A stretch of DNA of 64,000 nt from Algoriphagus algorifonticola (GTDB lineage Bacteria; Bacteroidota; Bacteroidia; Cytophagales; Cyclobacteriaceae): contig NZ_VLOG01000041.1 of the NCBI RefSeq assembly GCF_007655305.1, positions 1-64,000 on the forward strand, written 5' to 3'. A model generated the notes under the pieces. It worked only from the letters and a program-made list of their open reading frames with translations. It was not told the DNA's origin and ran no database searches. Position 1 is the first letter of the stretch. The number at the start of each line of letters is the position of its first letter. A program made the position numbers and the translations under genes. Shown one piece after another: positions 29,200-36,409 of the stretch.

Positions 29200-29360
29200 A
29201 TAATAATTAGAAGTGTTACGGTTAGCATGTCCTGATTCTGGTCTGAGAGGTCGTCCTGACCAAGTCAGGATCACCCCTACATAATAATTAGAAAGTCGAT
29301 GATTAGCATGTCCTGACTGTGGTCAGGATGGTCGTGCTAACAAAGTCAGGTTCACCTTGG
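29168..29360 (+). repeat. Degenerate tandem repeats derived from tRNA-Pro
   Basis: A 45-bp unit (29168-29212, beginning GGTCGTCCTGAC and ending TAATAATTAGAA) recurs at 29249-29293 with two mismatches. Three segments beginning G(G/A)TTAGC(G/A)T (29220, 29301 and 29641) copy the tRNA D-loop/anticodon region. In two of them (29301, 29641) the anticodon arm is replaced by the hairpin TCCTGAC-NNNN-GTCAGGA; in the 29220 copy that hairpin is imperfect. The segments flank the GIY-YIG gene on both sides. Confidence 0.8.
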
Positions 29361-29397
29361 CAATTTCAAAAGTCTCTCTTTCAAATATTTTTTGTTT

Positions 29398-29646
29398 ATG
29401 GAGTTTGTAGTCTACATACTTTTTTCAGAAAGGCTCGGTAAATATTATGTTGGGCAGACATCTGATCTTGATAAACGATTAGAAAGGCACAATTCTGGAA
29501 GAGAGCGATTTACCCGGTTAGGTACTCCTTGGGTTTTGGTTCACTCTGAATTGACTAATTCAAGAGCTGAAGCAATGAAATTAGAAAAGAAAATCAAAAA
29601 TTTGGGTGCGAAGAGATATTTGGAATTGATGAAAAGGGACGGTTAG
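29398..29646 (+). CDS. GIY-YIG nuclease-family protein
   Basis: 82 residues from the ATG at 29398. The single GIY-YIG domain has VVYILFSE (GIY), KYYVGQTSDLDKRLERHNSG (YIG plus the catalytic Arg) and the EAMKLEKKIK helix with the catalytic Glu. Such one-domain proteins are related to UvrC/I-TevI nuclease domains. The stop codon TAG (29644-29646) lies within GGTTAGCG, the tRNA D-loop-derived start of the next repeat. The gene therefore sits inside the broken tRNA-Pro locus, like a mobile or homing element. Confidence 0.85.
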   Translation: MEFVVYILFSERLGKYYVGQTSDLDKRLERHNSGRERFTRLGTPWVLVHSELTNSRAEAMKLEKKIKNLGAKRYLELMKRDG

Positions 29647-29700
29647 CGTATCCTGACTATGGTCAGGATGGTCCTAGTTTCAAATCCTGTCACCCCTACA
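29641..29700 (+). pseudogene. tRNA-Pro-derived 3' segment
   Basis: It begins with the D-loop-like GGTTAGCGTA, then the hairpin TCCTGAC-TATG-GTCAGGA and TGGTC. A recognisable tRNA T-loop TTCAAAT with 3' stem strand CCTGT and acceptor strand CACCCCT follow. The T stem is weakened (CTAGT opposite CCTGT). It would complete the 5' half at 29122-29171, supporting a split ancestral tRNA-Pro(GGG). Confidence 0.55.
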
Positions 29701-29740
29701 ATTAGCTTTAGTACAATTTTTCTAAAAAATGCAAAGAATC

Positions 29741-29771
29741 AAAAAAGGCAGTCGTTCTGGCTGCCTTCTTT
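29741..29771 (-). terminator. Intrinsic terminator of the DoxX gene
   Basis: Stem GGCAGTC / GGCTGCC (one G-T pair), loop GTTCT. On the minus strand it is followed by six T. It lies 34 bases after the DoxX stop codon. Confidence 0.82.
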
Positions 29772-29798
29772 TCTCGATAAACATTAAAAGAAATTTTT

Positions 29799-30242
29799 TT
29801 ACCAATTCGGATGCTTTTTCATCCAATAATCCAGAGATACTCTTCCTGATCCGTAAAAAAGGAAAACAAAAAGAAGAATCAATACAATTAGGGAAAGTTC
29901 AAACTCCAGGTTGTTAGAAACAGAGAGAAACCCCTGCTCTATATTGACGAAAAAGACGGCTACAAAGAGAATGGGTAACTGGAAAATAATCGCAAATCGA
30001 GTTACCAAACCAAGCGCAATCAATAAGCCACCAACCAAATGTGCAAAAGCTACATAATGAGCCAGCGCAAGATTGAAAAACTGTAGTTCACTATTTTTCA
30101 TAATCTCTAACAAAGCTCCAGTATTAGAGATAAATAAAATTCCTTTATAAAGAATAAAAAGTCCAAGAGCGATTCTAATGAAGTCTAGCCAGCTGGGGTG
30201 ATGTGTGTCAGCCCAATGCTGAATTTTGCCTGAAGTTTCCAT
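29799..30242 (-). CDS. DoxX-family membrane protein
   Basis: 147 residues from the ATG at 30242. The frame stays open to 30359, but that extension overlaps the downstream end of the structured RNA and its terminator, so the later start is preferred. Four membrane helices (about 18-35, 60-80, 85-105, 115-135) and the FIRIALGLFILYKGI opening fit DoxX/TQO-small-subunit-like proteins of the inner membrane. The precise role (redox or membrane stress in some species) is not known here. Confidence 0.82.
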   Translation of the reverse strand: METSGKIQHWADTHHPSWLDFIRIALGLFILYKGILFISNTGALLEIMKNSELQFFNLALAHYVAFAHLVGGLLIALGLVTRFAIIFQLPILFVAVFFVNIEQGFLSVSNNLEFELSLIVLILLFVFLFYGSGRVSLDYWMKKHPNW

Positions 30243-30338
30243 AGCTTTTTGGGTTTGTGTAATAAAATTTACAAAAAAATAGAAACATAAGCAATTGAAA
30301 AATAAGAAGATATGAACTTTTGAATTGGCTTTAAAACA

Positions 30339-30500
30339 AAAAAAAGAAAGCCCCACCACAGGGCTTTCTATAGTAATGTCGGGATCAACTAAACTAAGAG
30401 AAAAGCCTTACTCTCCGTATGAGCAGTAGGATTTTTCTTTGACATTACCCATTCTCATACACGAGATTCGGGGTGAGGGTTTAGTTTAGTTTCAGCTTTG
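30339..30500 (-). ncRNA. Unidentified structured RNA (6S-like candidate)
   Basis: No gene lies between 30243 and 30685. On the minus strand, arms AACTAAACTAA and TTAGTTTAGTT (plus-strand 30387-30397 and 30481-30491) form an 11-bp closing stem. Inside, GTATGAG/CTCATAC plus TCTC/GAGA (30412-30423 with 30454-30466) form a second stem around a purine-rich apical region. The 8-mer GTAATGTC (30373-30380) also complements GACATTAC (30441-30448), an alternative or pseudoknot pairing. A terminator (GAAAGCCC/GGGCTTTC, then seven T) closes the RNA at 30339-30368. A closing stem, bubble, inner stem and terminator in a transcript of about 150 nt suggest a 6S-like RNA; the identity is inference. Confidence 0.55.
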
Positions 30501-30685
30501 TGATCTTTGGATAAATTACCTGTTTATCGGTCATTTTTCAGGATTAAAATACTATTTAGTTCAATTGTAAAAATGTCCTTAATCCTGTTTAAATCAGGTT
30601 TTTAAAGGTATTTAATTTTATCATTCGTTGTTTTCAAAGGTATTTTAATTACCTTTTATTCCTAAGTCCTAATATCCTTTGGTAT

Positions 30686-31522
30686 ATGCAGCATCTTGAA
30701 ACATCTTACACTGCTCCTGATGGAGTTCAACTCTATTTACAAGCCTGGATGTCGGGAGCCCCTAAAGCTTCCTTGCTTTTGATCCATGGTTTGGGAGAGC
30801 ATAGCGGAAGATATTATAGCCTAGTAGAAGGTTTGGTAGAGTTGGGTGTCTCTGTTTTTACATTTGATGGAAGAGGGCATGGACAGTCCTCGCAGGATAA
30901 ACCGACTGCTTATTTTGATTCCTATGAAAGTTATCTGGAAGATATTCATGCTTTGTATGGAAAAGTGAAAGCCTATGTGCCTGGAGTGCCTTCCTTTATT
31001 TTTGGGCACAGTATGGGTGGGGGATTGGCAGTTGCTTATGCGCTTAAATATCAACCGGAAACCCAGGGAATAATCCTTTCTGCTCCTGCAATCAAAGAAG
31101 CCGAGGGGACTTCTGCTATTCTGATTGCTATTTCTGGAATTCTCAATAAAATAACTCCTAAACTTCCAGCACTTGCTTTGGATATCAGTGGGATATCCAG
31201 AATTCCTGAGGAAGTGGAAAAATATAAAAATGATCCCTTGGTATTTCAGAGAAAAATCCCTGTTCGGACAGGTTACGAACTGCTTCAAATGATGCGGTTT
31301 ATCCAGGATAATGCTGAAAAATTTAATTTCCCTTTTTTGGTCATGCATGGCACTGCCGACCGCTTAACAAATCCGGAAGGCTCTAAATTGCTTTTTGAAA
31401 AATCTGCTTCAAAAGATAAGACAATTGAAATAATCGATGGAGCTTATCATGAATTACTCAATGATTTGGATAGAGATAAGGTTTTAGAGATGATTTTGGC
31501 GTGGGTAAAAAAAAGAATCTGA
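30686..31522 (+). CDS. Alpha/beta hydrolase (monoacylglycerol lipase-like)
   Basis: 278 residues, serine aminopeptidase S33 / lysophospholipase group. It has LLIHGLGEHSGRY (oxyanion region near 33), FDGRGHGQS, the nucleophile elbow FGHSMGGGLA (Ser near 111), Asp in MHGTADRLT near 224 and His in GAYHELLND near 255. There is no signal peptide, so it should act in the cytoplasm on monoglycerides or similar esters. It is followed 42 bases later by the GntR operon operator. Confidence 0.9.
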   Translation: MQHLETSYTAPDGVQLYLQAWMSGAPKASLLLIHGLGEHSGRYYSLVEGLVELGVSVFTFDGRGHGQSSQDKPTAYFDSYESYLEDIHALYGKVKAYVPGVPSFIFGHSMGGGLAVAYALKYQPETQGIILSAPAIKEAEGTSAILIAISGILNKITPKLPALALDISGISRIPEEVEKYKNDPLVFQRKIPVRTGYELLQMMRFIQDNAEKFNFPFLVMHGTADRLTNPEGSKLLFEKSASKDKTIEIIDGAYHELLNDLDRDKVLEMILAWVKKRI

Positions 31523-31564
31523 AAATTTTTCCCAGAAATAGCTTTTTCAAAATTAATTTGTAGT

Positions 31565-31592
31565 TTAGTGTCATAGTATATTATGACACTAA
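31565..31592 (+). promoter_or_regulatory. Palindromic operator of the YtrA-type ABC operon
   Basis: Perfect 11-bp arms TTAGTGTCATA (31565-31575) and TATGACACTAA (31582-31592) around GTATAT, 10 bases before the ATG of the ABC ATPase gene. The AGTGT/ACACT ends fit YtrA-subfamily GntR operators, and the operon encodes such a regulator. TAATTTG (31554-31560) just upstream may be a variant -7 element. Confidence 0.7.
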
Positions 31593-31602
31593 TACAATTG
31601 AT

Positions 31603-32451
31603 ATGATTGCTATTCAAAATCTTGCTTTTTCCTATCTGAAAGAGAAGCCACTTTTTAAGGATCTTTTTTGGGAGTGCCAGCCAGGAAATATCGTGGGGAT
31701 CCTGGGAAAGAATGGGGTGGGGAAGTCCAGCTTTCTTCGAATCCTAGCTGGCTTATTGTTCCCAAAAAAGGGGGAACTGTCTGTTTTGGGGTTTTCGCCC
31801 CAATTGAGGGAGGCTAACTTTCTTCAGGAAGTCTTCTTTGTCCCCGATGAAAATTTTCTTCCGGGACATTTATCCGCTCACAGCTACCGAAAGGTTTTGC
31901 AGCCTTTTTACCCGCGATTCGATACTTCGACTTTCGAAAGACTGCTTCAACGGTTTGAAGTTAATTCTCAAGAAAAAATAAAAGACCTATCCTTTGGTCA
32001 ACAGAAAAAGGTTGGTTTAGCGATAGCCTTGAGTTCGGGTTGCTCGCTGATATTATTGGATGAGCCTACCAATGGGCTAGACATTTCGAGCAAGTCTATA
32101 TTTCGGAAAGAATTAATCTCACTGCTCGGTGAAGATCAGACTGTTTTGATTGCCACCCATTTGATTCGGGATTTGGAGAACACACTCGATCGTGTTATGA
32201 TTTTGGATCAAGGGCATATCAAACTGCATGCAGACCTTAGCGAATTGGCTGATTCGCTTCATTTTGGAGTCAGTCAATCGGATGTACCAGATGCAATTTT
32301 TTCTCATCCTACGGCACTTGGGGTCCAATTCATTCAGGAGCGAACTACTCAAGCCCAAACGGTAGTAAACCTCGAATTACTCTTCGAAGGGGTCACCTCA
32401 GGTGTTCCAATAGCTTCTTTTCTTTCAAAAACTAATTCCCTTACAACATGA
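31603..32451 (+). CDS. ABC transporter ATP-binding protein
   Basis: 282 residues. Walker A GILGKNGVGKSS near 33, signature LSFGQQKKVGLA near 128 (an LSFGQ variant), Walker B LILLDEPTNGLD near 148, and H-loop ATHLI. It is the YtrB/YhcG-like type often linked to a GntR repressor. The gene overlaps the permease by 4 bp. The C-terminal 70 residues are a regulatory tail, not a second ATPase. It may answer envelope stress or antibiotics, as YtrA-controlled operons do elsewhere. Confidence 0.93.
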   Translation: MIAIQNLAFSYLKEKPLFKDLFWECQPGNIVGILGKNGVGKSSFLRILAGLLFPKKGELSVLGFSPQLREANFLQEVFFVPDENFLPGHLSAHSYRKVLQPFYPRFDTSTFERLLQRFEVNSQEKIKDLSFGQQKKVGLAIALSSGCSLILLDEPTNGLDISSKSIFRKELISLLGEDQTVLIATHLIRDLENTLDRVMILDQGHIKLHADLSELADSLHFGVSQSDVPDAIFSHPTALGVQFIQERTTQAQTVVNLELLFEGVTSGVPIASFLSKTNSLTT

Positions 32452-33290
32452 AAACGGCTAACACAATCAGCTTGACCAGAATGGGCTGGCTTCTCCAATA
32501 TTATTGGGCATTCTCTAAAAAGACTTATTTGACTGCCTTCTTGGGGTTAATTGGAATGATTATTCTTGCTTTCCAAGTGGTTTTATTTTCCAATCAAGGC
32601 TATCTCACTTTTGAAACAGGATATGTAAAAGAAATTTTTTTCATTGGGTATTTTGTCATTTGCTTGCTTTGGTTGGGGCAAAGCTTCTTAGCTCTTCGAA
32701 ACCCTCAAAATGCAAAAAGCTATTTGATGCTGCCAGCAAGCATCGCAGAGAAATATATAGTCGAACTTTCAATTAAAATGGCCGGCTTGTTATTCATTTA
32801 TCCCCTTATCTTTTGGATTGCTTCCAATTTGGGATTGGGCTTATTCCAATTGTTTGGTCCAATTGTATTCAAAAATGTCACTATAGATTATGTAGGGGTT
32901 TTGGAGTGGAAGGGTATTTGGTTAATTGAAAATTTTGGACAACAATTACTCTTTATCAAATTAATTTTATTGGGTCTTTTTGCTTTGATTCCATCTTTGA
33001 GTTGGGCGGGAAGTTTGATTTTTGGAAAGTATAATTTTATCTGGATGCCATTCAGTTTGATAGTCGCCTACTTGGCAATTAGCGCGACTTCTATCGCATT
33101 ATCATGGATAATGGATCCAGGGACTTTAACTCTAAATGGACAAGTGAAATATGAAATCCTCAAGGTTGATCAGCCTGAATTGCTTCCTGATACGCCTTTG
33201 ATAATAATCATGTCAGCCTTCTGGATTTGGCTAGCGGTGGTTTTATCCTATGTCGTAGCCTATTTTAAGCTGAAAGAAAAGCAGGTATAA
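32448..33290 (+). CDS. ABC transporter permease-like membrane protein
   Basis: 280 residues with about six to seven hydrophobic segments (about 29-50, 65-82, 110-130, 165-190, 200-225, 255-275). There is no strong family motif beyond ABC-2-like topology. It overlaps the ATPase by 4 bp and is followed by the GntR gene after 1 base, so it is the membrane partner of the complex. The substrate is unknown. Confidence 0.8.
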   Translation: MKTANTISLTRMGWLLQYYWAFSKKTYLTAFLGLIGMIILAFQVVLFSNQGYLTFETGYVKEIFFIGYFVICLLWLGQSFLALRNPQNAKSYLMLPASIAEKYIVELSIKMAGLLFIYPLIFWIASNLGLGLFQLFGPIVFKNVTIDYVGVLEWKGIWLIENFGQQLLFIKLILLGLFALIPSLSWAGSLIFGKYNFIWMPFSLIVAYLAISATSIALSWIMDPGTLTLNGQVKYEILKVDQPELLPDTPLIIIMSAFWIWLAVVLSYVVAYFKLKEKQV

Positions 33291-33291
33291 G

Positions 33292-33672
33292 ATGGATTTT
33301 AGCGAACACAAAAACATCTTTCTACAAATCCGGGATTGGTTAATCGATCAAATCCTCACCGGGAAGCTACAGCCTGGAGAAAAAATTCCGTCAGTCCGCG
33401 AGCTGGCAGCGGATATAGAAGTGAATCGAAACACGGTGATGCGCAGCTATAGTTTGATGGAGGAAGAGGGGATAATTGAGAATAAGCGGGGGATCGGTTT
33501 TTTCATCGCTTCCGATGCAACAACTCAACTCCAGCGAATCCAAAAGAGGGAGTTTTTTGAGCAGGAACTTCCTGGTATCATTCACAAAGTCGAGGTTCTA
33601 AAATTGAATTCTCAAGATTTAGCCGAATTACTTCAAGTCATAAAATCCAATGATCATGAAAACAAGCAATAA
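33292..33672 (+). CDS. GntR-family regulator, YtrA subfamily
   Basis: 126 residues. The N-terminal winged helix is seen: IFLQIRDWLIDQILTGKL, GEKIPSVRELAADIEVNRNTVMRSYSLMEEEGII, then a short C-terminal helical domain only about 45 residues long, as in YtrA regulators that lack a large ligand domain. It likely represses its own operon through the palindrome at 31565-31592. The gene overlaps the next by 23 bp. Confidence 0.92.
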   Translation: MDFSEHKNIFLQIRDWLIDQILTGKLQPGEKIPSVRELAADIEVNRNTVMRSYSLMEEEGIIENKRGIGFFIASDATTQLQRIQKREFFEQELPGIIHKVEVLKLNSQDLAELLQVIKSNDHENKQ

Positions 33673-34282
33673 AATTATAGTCGGATTTCTCAGCTTTGTC
33701 TGGGTTTCTTTGGTTTTGACCTTATTTATTTCTTTCAAAGCCTCAGATCAGCTCCCATTTAAAGTGGCAAAGGAAATCAAAACTGAAAAAATAGCCTTGG
33801 ATGAATTTTCGGTTTTGGTAGTTCAAAATGCCAGTTTTCTAAAAATTGTCCAGGCTGACTCTTCTGCTTTGGAATATGTATCGATTTATGGAGGAAATGT
33901 TAATCCGAACCAAACCAAGCCAATTCAGAATTTTCGTGTTTCCAATGACACCTTGTTTATAGACCAGCTTCAGCAGGCACCCAATGGTGGATTTGTTTTG
34001 AAAGTAAATCGATTGAATCAGCTGATTATTTTAGATAAAAGCAATGTTGAATTCGAAAAAGTGAAACAAGATGCCCTTTATTTTTCTGCCCAAGGATATG
34101 ACTTTTTACTTGGTGGAATGAATGAATTCATGCTCGAATTCCGGAATGAGCAACTATTTCTAAATGGAGAAATAACTCAGATATCAGGGAAGATAGGTCC
34201 TGGAAAATGGATGAAGGTTCCTTCGAAAGTTGAAAAGCTTGATATCCAAAAGGATCCCAATGCCACCATTTTTGTGGAGTGA
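33650..34282 (+). CDS. Membrane-anchored hypothetical protein
   Basis: 210 residues. An N-terminal helix (about 8-28) is followed by a mostly beta-rich outer part (VLVVQNASFLKIVQADS, FRVSNDTLFI, LILDKSNVEF, ELFLNGEI-like repeats). This resembles DUF2807-like auto-adhesin or beta-helix domains, without a firm match. The start is ATG at 33650 or 33656. It overlaps the GntR gene, so it belongs to the ABC operon and may be an accessory envelope part. Confidence 0.65.
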   Translation: MIMKTSNKIIVGFLSFVWVSLVLTLFISFKASDQLPFKVAKEIKTEKIALDEFSVLVVQNASFLKIVQADSSALEYVSIYGGNVNPNQTKPIQNFRVSNDTLFIDQLQQAPNGGFVLKVNRLNQLIILDKSNVEFEKVKQDALYFSAQGYDFLLGGMNEFMLEFRNEQLFLNGEITQISGKIGPGKWMKVPSKVEKLDIQKDPNATIFVE

Positions 34283-34312
34283 ATAGAATAACAAAATCTT
34301 AAATACTCGAAC

Positions 34313-34771
34313 TTGAATTGGATCAAACCAAATGGCCTCTGCTTAAGTTACTTAAGTATGTATTGGATCCTTTTAAGTATAGTTTGTATGAGTTTTTTGC
34401 AACAGCCCAAGTCCTTGGATGATTTCCGTTGGGAAAAGCGGATTGTCGTGGTTTTTGATTCTTCCGGCTTTGATCAAACCTGGATAAAAAATCATCAAAA
34501 GGAATTGGAAGAGCGAAAATTACTCTTGGTGCATGTTTCGGAAGGAAAGATCCTTTGGAAAAATCTGGAAGAGGAATTGGCCGAAAAAAGCTTTGTGAAA
34601 CTATCGCAAAACCTGAAATCTGAAGAAAACTGGTTGCTGATCGGACTTGATGGCGGAATCAAAAATCAGGGTGCTGGGGCAGTTCCAATGGAATCCCTGA
34701 TGCGTCAAATAGACTCCATGCCTATGCGGCAGTCCGAGATTCGAAGGAAAAATGGAAAAGAGGAGATGTAA
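34313..34771 (+). CDS. DUF4174 domain protein
   Basis: 152 residues from a TTG, or 137 from the ATG at 34358, which begins a better signal-peptide-like sequence and is the likelier start. DUF4174 hallmarks: LDDFRWEKRIVVVF near 35, LLIGLDGGIK near 112 and the ending IDSMPMRQSEIR. The family has a thioredoxin-like fold without catalytic cysteines. It is an exported protein of unknown role, positioned after the ABC operon. Confidence 0.82.
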   Translation: MNWIKPNGLCLSYLSMYWILLSIVCMSFLQQPKSLDDFRWEKRIVVVFDSSGFDQTWIKNHQKELEERKLLLVHVSEGKILWKNLEEELAEKSFVKLSQNLKSEENWLLIGLDGGIKNQGAGAVPMESLMRQIDSMPMRQSEIRRKNGKEEM

Positions 34772-34799
34772 TGCCTACGATTGTGTTAAGTAAAAAAAT

Positions 34800-35081
34800 A
34801 TGGAAATTCTTCTAAAAAAAGCTTTAGCCAGAGCCTCTGTTTTGACTGTATTGGCTTACATTATTTCTGGTGTTCTTTTCTGGATATTTAAAAAATTTGA
34901 TTTTTCTGGAATAGTGCTCGGAGTTTTGGTTTGCTTTAATCTAGTATTTATGACATTCCAGTTTAGGCGAGCCATAAATCCATCTTCTTTTTTTGACTTG
35001 GATGCTTCTTTCAAATCAAAAATCATCAGCCAATACATACTTAATATCTTGATCTTCATCATTTTTATTTTAAGATCTTAG
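34800..35081 (+). CDS. Small membrane protein
   Basis: 93 residues with three hydrophobic segments (about 12-30, 36-54, 75-91) and a cytoplasmic loop NPSSFFDLDASFKSK. No family recognised. It begins 28 bases after the DUF4174 gene and ends just before a strong terminator, so it is the last gene of the run. Confidence 0.6.
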   Translation: MEILLKKALARASVLTVLAYIISGVLFWIFKKFDFSGIVLGVLVCFNLVFMTFQFRRAINPSSFFDLDASFKSKIISQYILNILIFIIFILRS

Positions 35082-35097
35082 ATAGGTATATCAGCTA

Positions 35098-35130
35098 GAA
35101 GTTGCCTCAATTTTTTGAGGCAACTTTTTT
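35098..35130 (+). terminator. Intrinsic terminator
   Basis: Arms AAGTTGCCTCAA and TTGAGGCAACTT around TTTT, followed by a T-run. It closes the operon that starts at 31603. Confidence 0.92.
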
Positions 35131-35136
35131 GGATTT

Positions 35137-35200
35137 TCAAATTTCCATCCCATTAAAAGGATTAAACCGCCGTCTTCCTACACCCATGGCGACGGCCAGC
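35137..35200 (-). pseudogene. Remnant of a Y-family DNA polymerase 3' end
   Basis: On the minus strand it encodes VAMGVGRRRFNPFNGME then Ile and a TGA stop (35137-35139). This is the same C-terminus as the polymerase gene ending at 36408. A 26-bp stretch is identical in both (35144-35169 and 36415-36440), then similarity fades towards 35200. Upstream sequence is unrelated, so only the last ~20 codons survive. Confidence 0.8.
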
Positions 35201-35537
35201 CCAGACAGAATTAGTAGTTCAGAAAATTAATTGGTTTAATACTCTGTCTTCGCCTTTCAAAAGCAGTGATTTAAAGAATAATTACTAGTCATTGAATAAT
35301 AAAATTCAACTGTTCGTTTACATAATTTTTCCACTCATTAAGGATTTAAAAGTTTTTTCAGCTAAGCTCTTGACTTTCACACACACACACACCATATTTT
35401 AGTTTGAAAAAAGGCTATTATAGGGCTGGCAACCCAATCAAGTCGGGGATGTGAAAGCGAAAAACGACTTAAAAAATCCGAGAGTAGCCCCGGATACCGA
35501 AAAGGGAAAGAGTAGGTTTGACTTAAATTTTACTAAA
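35201..35537. other. Non-coding stretch with (CA)7 and a structured-looking leader
   Basis: 337 bases with no convincing gene. It holds a (CA)7 run (35378-35391) and, at 35420-35520, a G/C-richer leader with short complementary segments such as AAGTCG/CGACTT (35438-35474 region). A GTG-initiated frame from 35451 runs into the lipoprotein gene but adds 29 residues ahead of a signal peptide, so I treat it as leader. Confidence 0.4.
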
Positions 35538-36209
35538 ATGAATTCATTAAGAAAAATTTCGGCTATTGTGATTGTTTATTTTGGTTTAGTTATGGGTTTT
35601 TCAATATTAAATTCTTGTTCGATATCTGACTCTATTGAACCTGTAGGCTTAATAGAAAAGCAAGAAAGACAAGAATTATTTGAGTTGTTTAAGAATAAAA
35701 TGAGAAAAGTATCGAATGAGTTGAATTCAAAGTCCTCTTCCAAGGGAGCAAGATTGACCCAAGTTGATGAAGCTATTTTGTTTGAAGATGAAATTAGACC
35801 TACGGCATTGGATATTTTTTATAGTTATGGTTTTACTACAAGTGAAATTCTTGAGGAGTTTGGAAGCTTAAAATCTCCCGATATCTCCTTAGCAGCTCAA
35901 GCGGTTGTACTATTAGAAGAAGAACTTGATAATAATAGGTTAATTTATTTCATGGATGAAACAGATGTTTATACTGCTGGTATTTTCGGGATCTCAAGTT
36001 CCTATGCACAAACAGATACTATTGGTGGATGTTTAGCTGATGCTGTTGGAATTTCTGCAGTATTCGCACTTATTGACGGTGGTGCGCAAAAGAAGATGAA
36101 GAAGAAGGCTATAAAAAAGGCGATTCGGAAAGTTGTTAGTAGAAGTTTGGGTGTAGTTGGAGGTGCTTTAGCAGTATATGATTTTTCTAAGTGTATGGGC
36201 TGGATTTGA
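35538..36209 (+). CDS. Lipoprotein of unknown function
   Basis: 223 residues from the ATG at 35538, chosen because it puts a lipoprotein signal (lipobox LNSC) at the N-terminus. The middle is helical and charged. The C-terminal 60 residues (GGCLADAVGISAVFALIDGG ... KKMKKKAIKKAIRKVV ... GVVGGALAVYDFSKCMGWI) combine Gly-Gly/hydrophobic helices, a Lys-rich helix and two cysteines. This resembles the tails of some predicted secreted peptides or toxins of Bacteroidota. The gene is AT-rich and lies inside the insertion between the two polymerase 3' ends, suggesting acquisition. Confidence 0.6.
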   Translation: MNSLRKISAIVIVYFGLVMGFSILNSCSISDSIEPVGLIEKQERQELFELFKNKMRKVSNELNSKSSSKGARLTQVDEAILFEDEIRPTALDIFYSYGFTTSEILEEFGSLKSPDISLAAQAVVLLEEELDNNRLIYFMDETDVYTAGIFGISSSYAQTDTIGGCLADAVGISAVFALIDGGAQKKMKKKAIKKAIRKVVSRSLGVVGGALAVYDFSKCMGWI

Positions 36210-36215
36210 TAAATT

Positions 36216-36374
36216 ATGAACTGGGAGAGTATAAAATTATTCTTATTTATAGTAGGTTTTCTGCTTGCTATATTTGATTTCTACGAAAAGAGAAAGGAAA
36301 AAAACAAATTTTCTTTTCGATCATTGGTGCTGATTGTATTATTTCTTGCTCTAATTTTGGAAAGATTTCTCTGA
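36216..36374 (+). CDS. Two-helix small membrane protein
   Basis: 52 residues, MNWESIKLFLFIVGFLLAIF at the start, a charged hinge DFYEKRKEKNK, and a second hydrophobic helix SLVLIVLFLALILERFL. It starts 6 bases after the lipoprotein gene. Its size and topology fit an immunity or membrane partner for the upstream protein; that is inference. Confidence 0.55.
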   Translation: MNWESIKLFLFIVGFLLAIFDFYEKRKEKNKFSFRSLVLIVLFLALILERFL

Positions 36375-36385
36375 TGTTAGGTTCT

Positions 36386-36409
36386 GAGAGGCATAATTAC
36401 ATGCCTCTC
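36386..36409. other. Hairpin between convergent genes
   Basis: Perfect arms GAGAGGCAT / ATGCCTCTC around AATTAC, with no T-run on either strand. It lies between the small membrane protein gene and the convergent polymerase gene, touching the latter's stop codon. Confidence 0.6.

Noticed and set aside
29168-29360. CRISPR array
   Set aside because: Repeats are few, diverged, unequal in spacing and clearly tRNA-derived; no cas genes are present.
35378-35391. (CA)7 run as a phase-variation tract
   Set aside because: It is outside any gene and not placed between promoter elements that I can recognise.
35420-35520. Known riboswitch or self-cleaving ribozyme
   Set aside because: No match by eye to c-di-GMP, cobalamin, guanidine, hammerhead, pistol or twister cores; left as an unexplained leader.
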